This document shows, in pieces, positions 6,752-8,145 of a stretch of 8,145 nucleotides of DNA. The position numbers were made by a program, and so were the translations under genes. Origin of the DNA: CAZOVK01 sp964583165. GTDB taxonomy: Bacteria; Bacillota; Clostridia; Lachnospirales; WRAX01. The notes under the pieces are model-generated. The model was not told where the DNA came from. It made no database searches and worked only from the letters and a program-made list of their open reading frames with translations. Each line of letters begins with the position of its first letter. Positions within the stretch are counted from its first letter, which is position 1. The DNA lies in assembly GCA_964583165.1 (NCBI GenBank), contig CAZOVK010000090.1, positions 1 through 8,145 of the forward strand. The letters run 5' to 3'.

Positions 6752-7736
6752 CTATCCTCCCAACGATAGCAGCTCATTCATAATATAGGGGAATGACAAC
6801 ACTACCTGTAAGGCAATAGATAGAATCAATAACGCAGTCAAGGCGCTTAATACTATTATAATAACCATCAGCACAAGCGACGCGCCGAAATCAACCGCAT
6901 AGTTATAGCCTTCGCCCGCTAGCGATGTGTAGTATATGTATGTAGTCATCGTTGAACCCGTGTTTCGAAATGCCGATTGCCAGTTATGCGGCAAGTACCA
7001 CGGTTGGACACCTGTCATTCTCAAAGTACCGCCAAGCGCAATCCAAACAATAGTCGTATCGCTCACAATGAGCCCCATGCCAAGGATTACGCCCATGACA
7101 AGCGCCTTTGTGGCTGAACGCAAACCACTTGAGACACCGTGCGCCATTTAGTCGCGCTGAGAGTGAAAGAACCTTCTGCGTATGACTTTGGCACGGCTTT
7201 TAGGGCTTCTTCCATAGATTAAAGCATAAACGGCAGAATCATTATCACCATAGCAGTGCCCGATACAAAGAAACTCTTCCCATATGCGCACGATACGCCC
7301 TCCACGCCCTCAACAGGGGTTGATAAAAACGTCAAAAACGGCAATATAAAGAAAGACAGCGCGAAGAGTGCGATAACAACCGTAGGTACGCCCTACAGTA
7401 TCCATTGCAAAGCGTATGGAGCTTGTAAACATGCCTTTTTTGAATAAAAGCATAAATAGATAATCGTGTCAACGAAAACGGGAACGCAATGACTATGCCA
7501 ATAATCGTCAGTATCATCGTTCCGATTAGCAGCGTTAAAATCCCTCCCACTTCTGTATCCATCACCGATGGATTAGGTTCGTTAATAAGAAAATCTAATG
7601 AAATAGCCCACGTGCCTTGATAGGCGACAGTAAAGATAATAAACAAGCACACACATACAACAATGGCAATGGAAAGCCATGAATATATAAGGCCCGAGTA
7701 TATCGCAAGCTTTCTGTCGTTCGCTTTAGTCGTCAT
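6752..7736 (-). pseudogene. pstA: Decayed phosphate ABC transporter permease PstA
   Basis: Reading the - strand across three frames rebuilds a PstA-like permease, the membrane channel of the high-affinity phosphate importer. The start (ATG 7736, AGGAG 11 bases before it) gives a first helix, then SLDFLINEPNP and GGILTLLIGTMILTIIGIVIAFPFS. Frame changes near 7440-7450 continue with FKKGMFTSSIRFAMDTVG. One extra G in the GGG at 7391-7393 shifts to GVPTVVIALFALSFF. An in-frame TAA (7219-7221) precedes SMEEALKAVPKSYAEGSFTL, the EAA-like loop of phosphate permeases. A fourth break near 7118-7127 appears to have lost the conserved LPxA segment. It continues as GLRSATKALVMGVILGMGLIVSDT to a terminal helix and stop at 6752. 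With at least four lesions this is not a single sequencing error. No product is expected. Confidence 0.87.
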
Positions 7737-7761
7737 AGCCGGCTTTTCTCCTCATTCGTTT

Positions 7762-7857
7762 TTAAATATGACGAGCAGCAACAGACAGAACCACACCGAA
7801 CAGAAGCAGAATCACATCACATGTGAAAAATGCGCTTTCAACCCCGTGAACATTCAT
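7762..7857 (-). pseudogene. pstC: Probable C-terminal remnant of phosphate permease PstC
   Basis: Directly upstream of the pstA remnant, a - strand frame reads GVESAFFTCDVILLLFGVVL then SVAARHI and a stop. This resembles the last transmembrane helix of PstC, which has the form G-x-x-x-A-LF-x-x-GVVLF followed by a basic end. PstC normally precedes PstA. Upstream residues (to about 7909) show no further PstC similarity, and the CRISPR array begins at 7910, so the gene body is missing. The fragment is short, so the call is tentative. It may be preserved only as decaying DNA. Confidence 0.5.
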
Positions 7858-7884
7858 AGCCTTGAGTGGCATCCAAAGAATGTG

Positions 7885-7900
7885 CTGTGAAATATCACAG
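7885..7900. repeat. Perfect inverted repeat beside the CRISPR array
   Basis: CTGTGA-AATA-TCACAG is a perfect 6-base inverted repeat with a 4-base centre, ending 9 bases before the first CRISPR repeat. It recalls a CRP/FNR-type half-site pair (TGTGA/TCACA), but with a spacing of 4 instead of 6. It could be an operator, a weak hairpin at the array's distal end, or chance. Confidence 0.3.
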
Positions 7901-7909
7901 TCAAATTGA

Positions 7910-8075
7910 GTTTCAATCCATGCCCCCGCGTGGGGGGCAACAGAATTGCTGGGTTTTAGCCGTTAACAAGGGTGTTGTTTCAATCCATGCCCCCGCGTGG
8001 GGGGCAACAATGAGGGGCAAAATCAGTTATTCTTGGGGGGATAGTTTCAATCCATGCCCCCGCGTGGAGGGCAAT
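7910..8075 (-). CRISPR. CRISPR mini-array, type I-C-like repeats: 3 repeats, 2 spacers
   Basis: Three 32-base repeats lie at 7910-7941, 7977-8008 and 8044-8075. They begin GTTTCAATCCATGCCCCC, with an internal stem GCCCCC/GGGGGC, and end GGGGGGCAAC. The first two are identical. The third differs at two bases (G to A at repeat position 27, and the last C to T). Spacers at 7942-7976 and 8009-8043 are both 35 bases and unrelated. Repeat length, stem and the reverse-complement end GGATTGAAAC match the type I-C (Cas8c) class, which indicates transcription on the - strand with the leader expected on the right. No cas gene lies in the window. No leader can be recognised on the right, because a hairpin element begins right after the third repeat. 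It is probably an orphan or degraded array. Confidence 0.93.
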
Positions 8076-8079
8076 CAAC

Positions 8080-8145
8080 ACCACCCGCTCAGCGGGTGGT
8101 TTGCTATCCGCCTATAAGGCGTCTGGTACTGGCAGCGCCTGAGGG
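8080..8145. other. Tandem-hairpin element, cut by the window edge
   Basis: Immediately after the CRISPR array come a 9-bp perfect hairpin (ACCACCCGC, loop TCA, GCGGGTGGT; 8080-8100), a 5-bp hairpin (CGCCT, loop ATA, AGGCG; 8109-8121) and what looks like the start of a third (from GCGCCTGAGGG, 8135). Serial hairpins of this kind occur at the ends of IS200/IS605-type elements and in small structured RNAs or REP-like repeats. I cannot assign it, since the sequence stops at 8145. The first hairpin plus TTTGCT could also act as a weak + strand terminator. Confidence 0.5.

Noticed and set aside
6752..7147. A stand-alone 131-residue membrane protein
   Set aside because: It is the C-terminal part of the broken pstA. 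Its apparent start lies in another frame of the conserved permease loop.
7256..7447. A 63-codon + strand open frame
   Set aside because: It lies antisense to the pstA remnant, has no recognisable product and no ribosome binding site.
7866..8117. An 83-codon + strand open frame covering the CRISPR array
   Set aside because: It translates the repeats in different frames (for example SIHAPAWGAT), a common annotation artefact. No ribosome binding site and no protein family.

Overview
The window reads as a piece of an endospore-forming Bacillota (Clostridia-type) chromosome. The strongest evidence is a clear SpoIIID gene with a TTG start. Purine-rich ribosome binding sites and a type I-C-like CRISPR repeat fit this. 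GC content is moderate in the intact genes and lower in the spacer and decayed region at 6.4-7.9 kb. I cannot name the species.

Layout. (1) 1-3991, + strand: a tightly coupled cassette of a 5'-truncated oligopeptide-type ABC substrate-binding protein, an M14 zinc carboxypeptidase-like protein and a MATE efflux transporter. Both junctions are 4-base ATGA stop/start overlaps. It ends in a perfect 24-bp palindrome that also serves the convergent operon. (2) 5597-4018, - strand: an operon of an ECF sigma factor, a small two-helix membrane protein (probable anti-sigma factor) and a zinc-ribbon membrane protein with an extracytoplasmic domain. The genes overlap by 8 and 11 bases. (3) 6047-5682, - strand: a stand-alone HIRAN-domain protein with its own near-consensus sigma-A promoter and terminator. 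(4) 6438-6172, - strand: spoIIID, with a possible sigma-E-type promoter and a strong terminator. (5) 6439-6751: an AT-rich gap with no recognisable gene. (6) 7736-6752, - strand: a decayed pstA (phosphate ABC permease) with at least four lesions, preceded by a probable pstC tail. (7) 7910-8075: a three-repeat, two-spacer CRISPR mini-array of type I-C character with no cas genes in view. (8) 8076-8145: tandem strong hairpins that run off the window edge.

How the parts may work together. The first cassette could take up peptides, trim them and export something, but this is inferred from gene order. The ECF operon has the layout of a cell-envelope stress circuit. The 7-8 kb region looks like a degenerating site: a former pst operon is cut off beside a small CRISPR remnant and a structured element. 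I found no convincing new multi-gene system. The most unusual points are the CRISPR/pst/hairpin junction, the overlapping 7-codon reading frame at the sigma factor start, and the HIRAN protein beside spoIIID.
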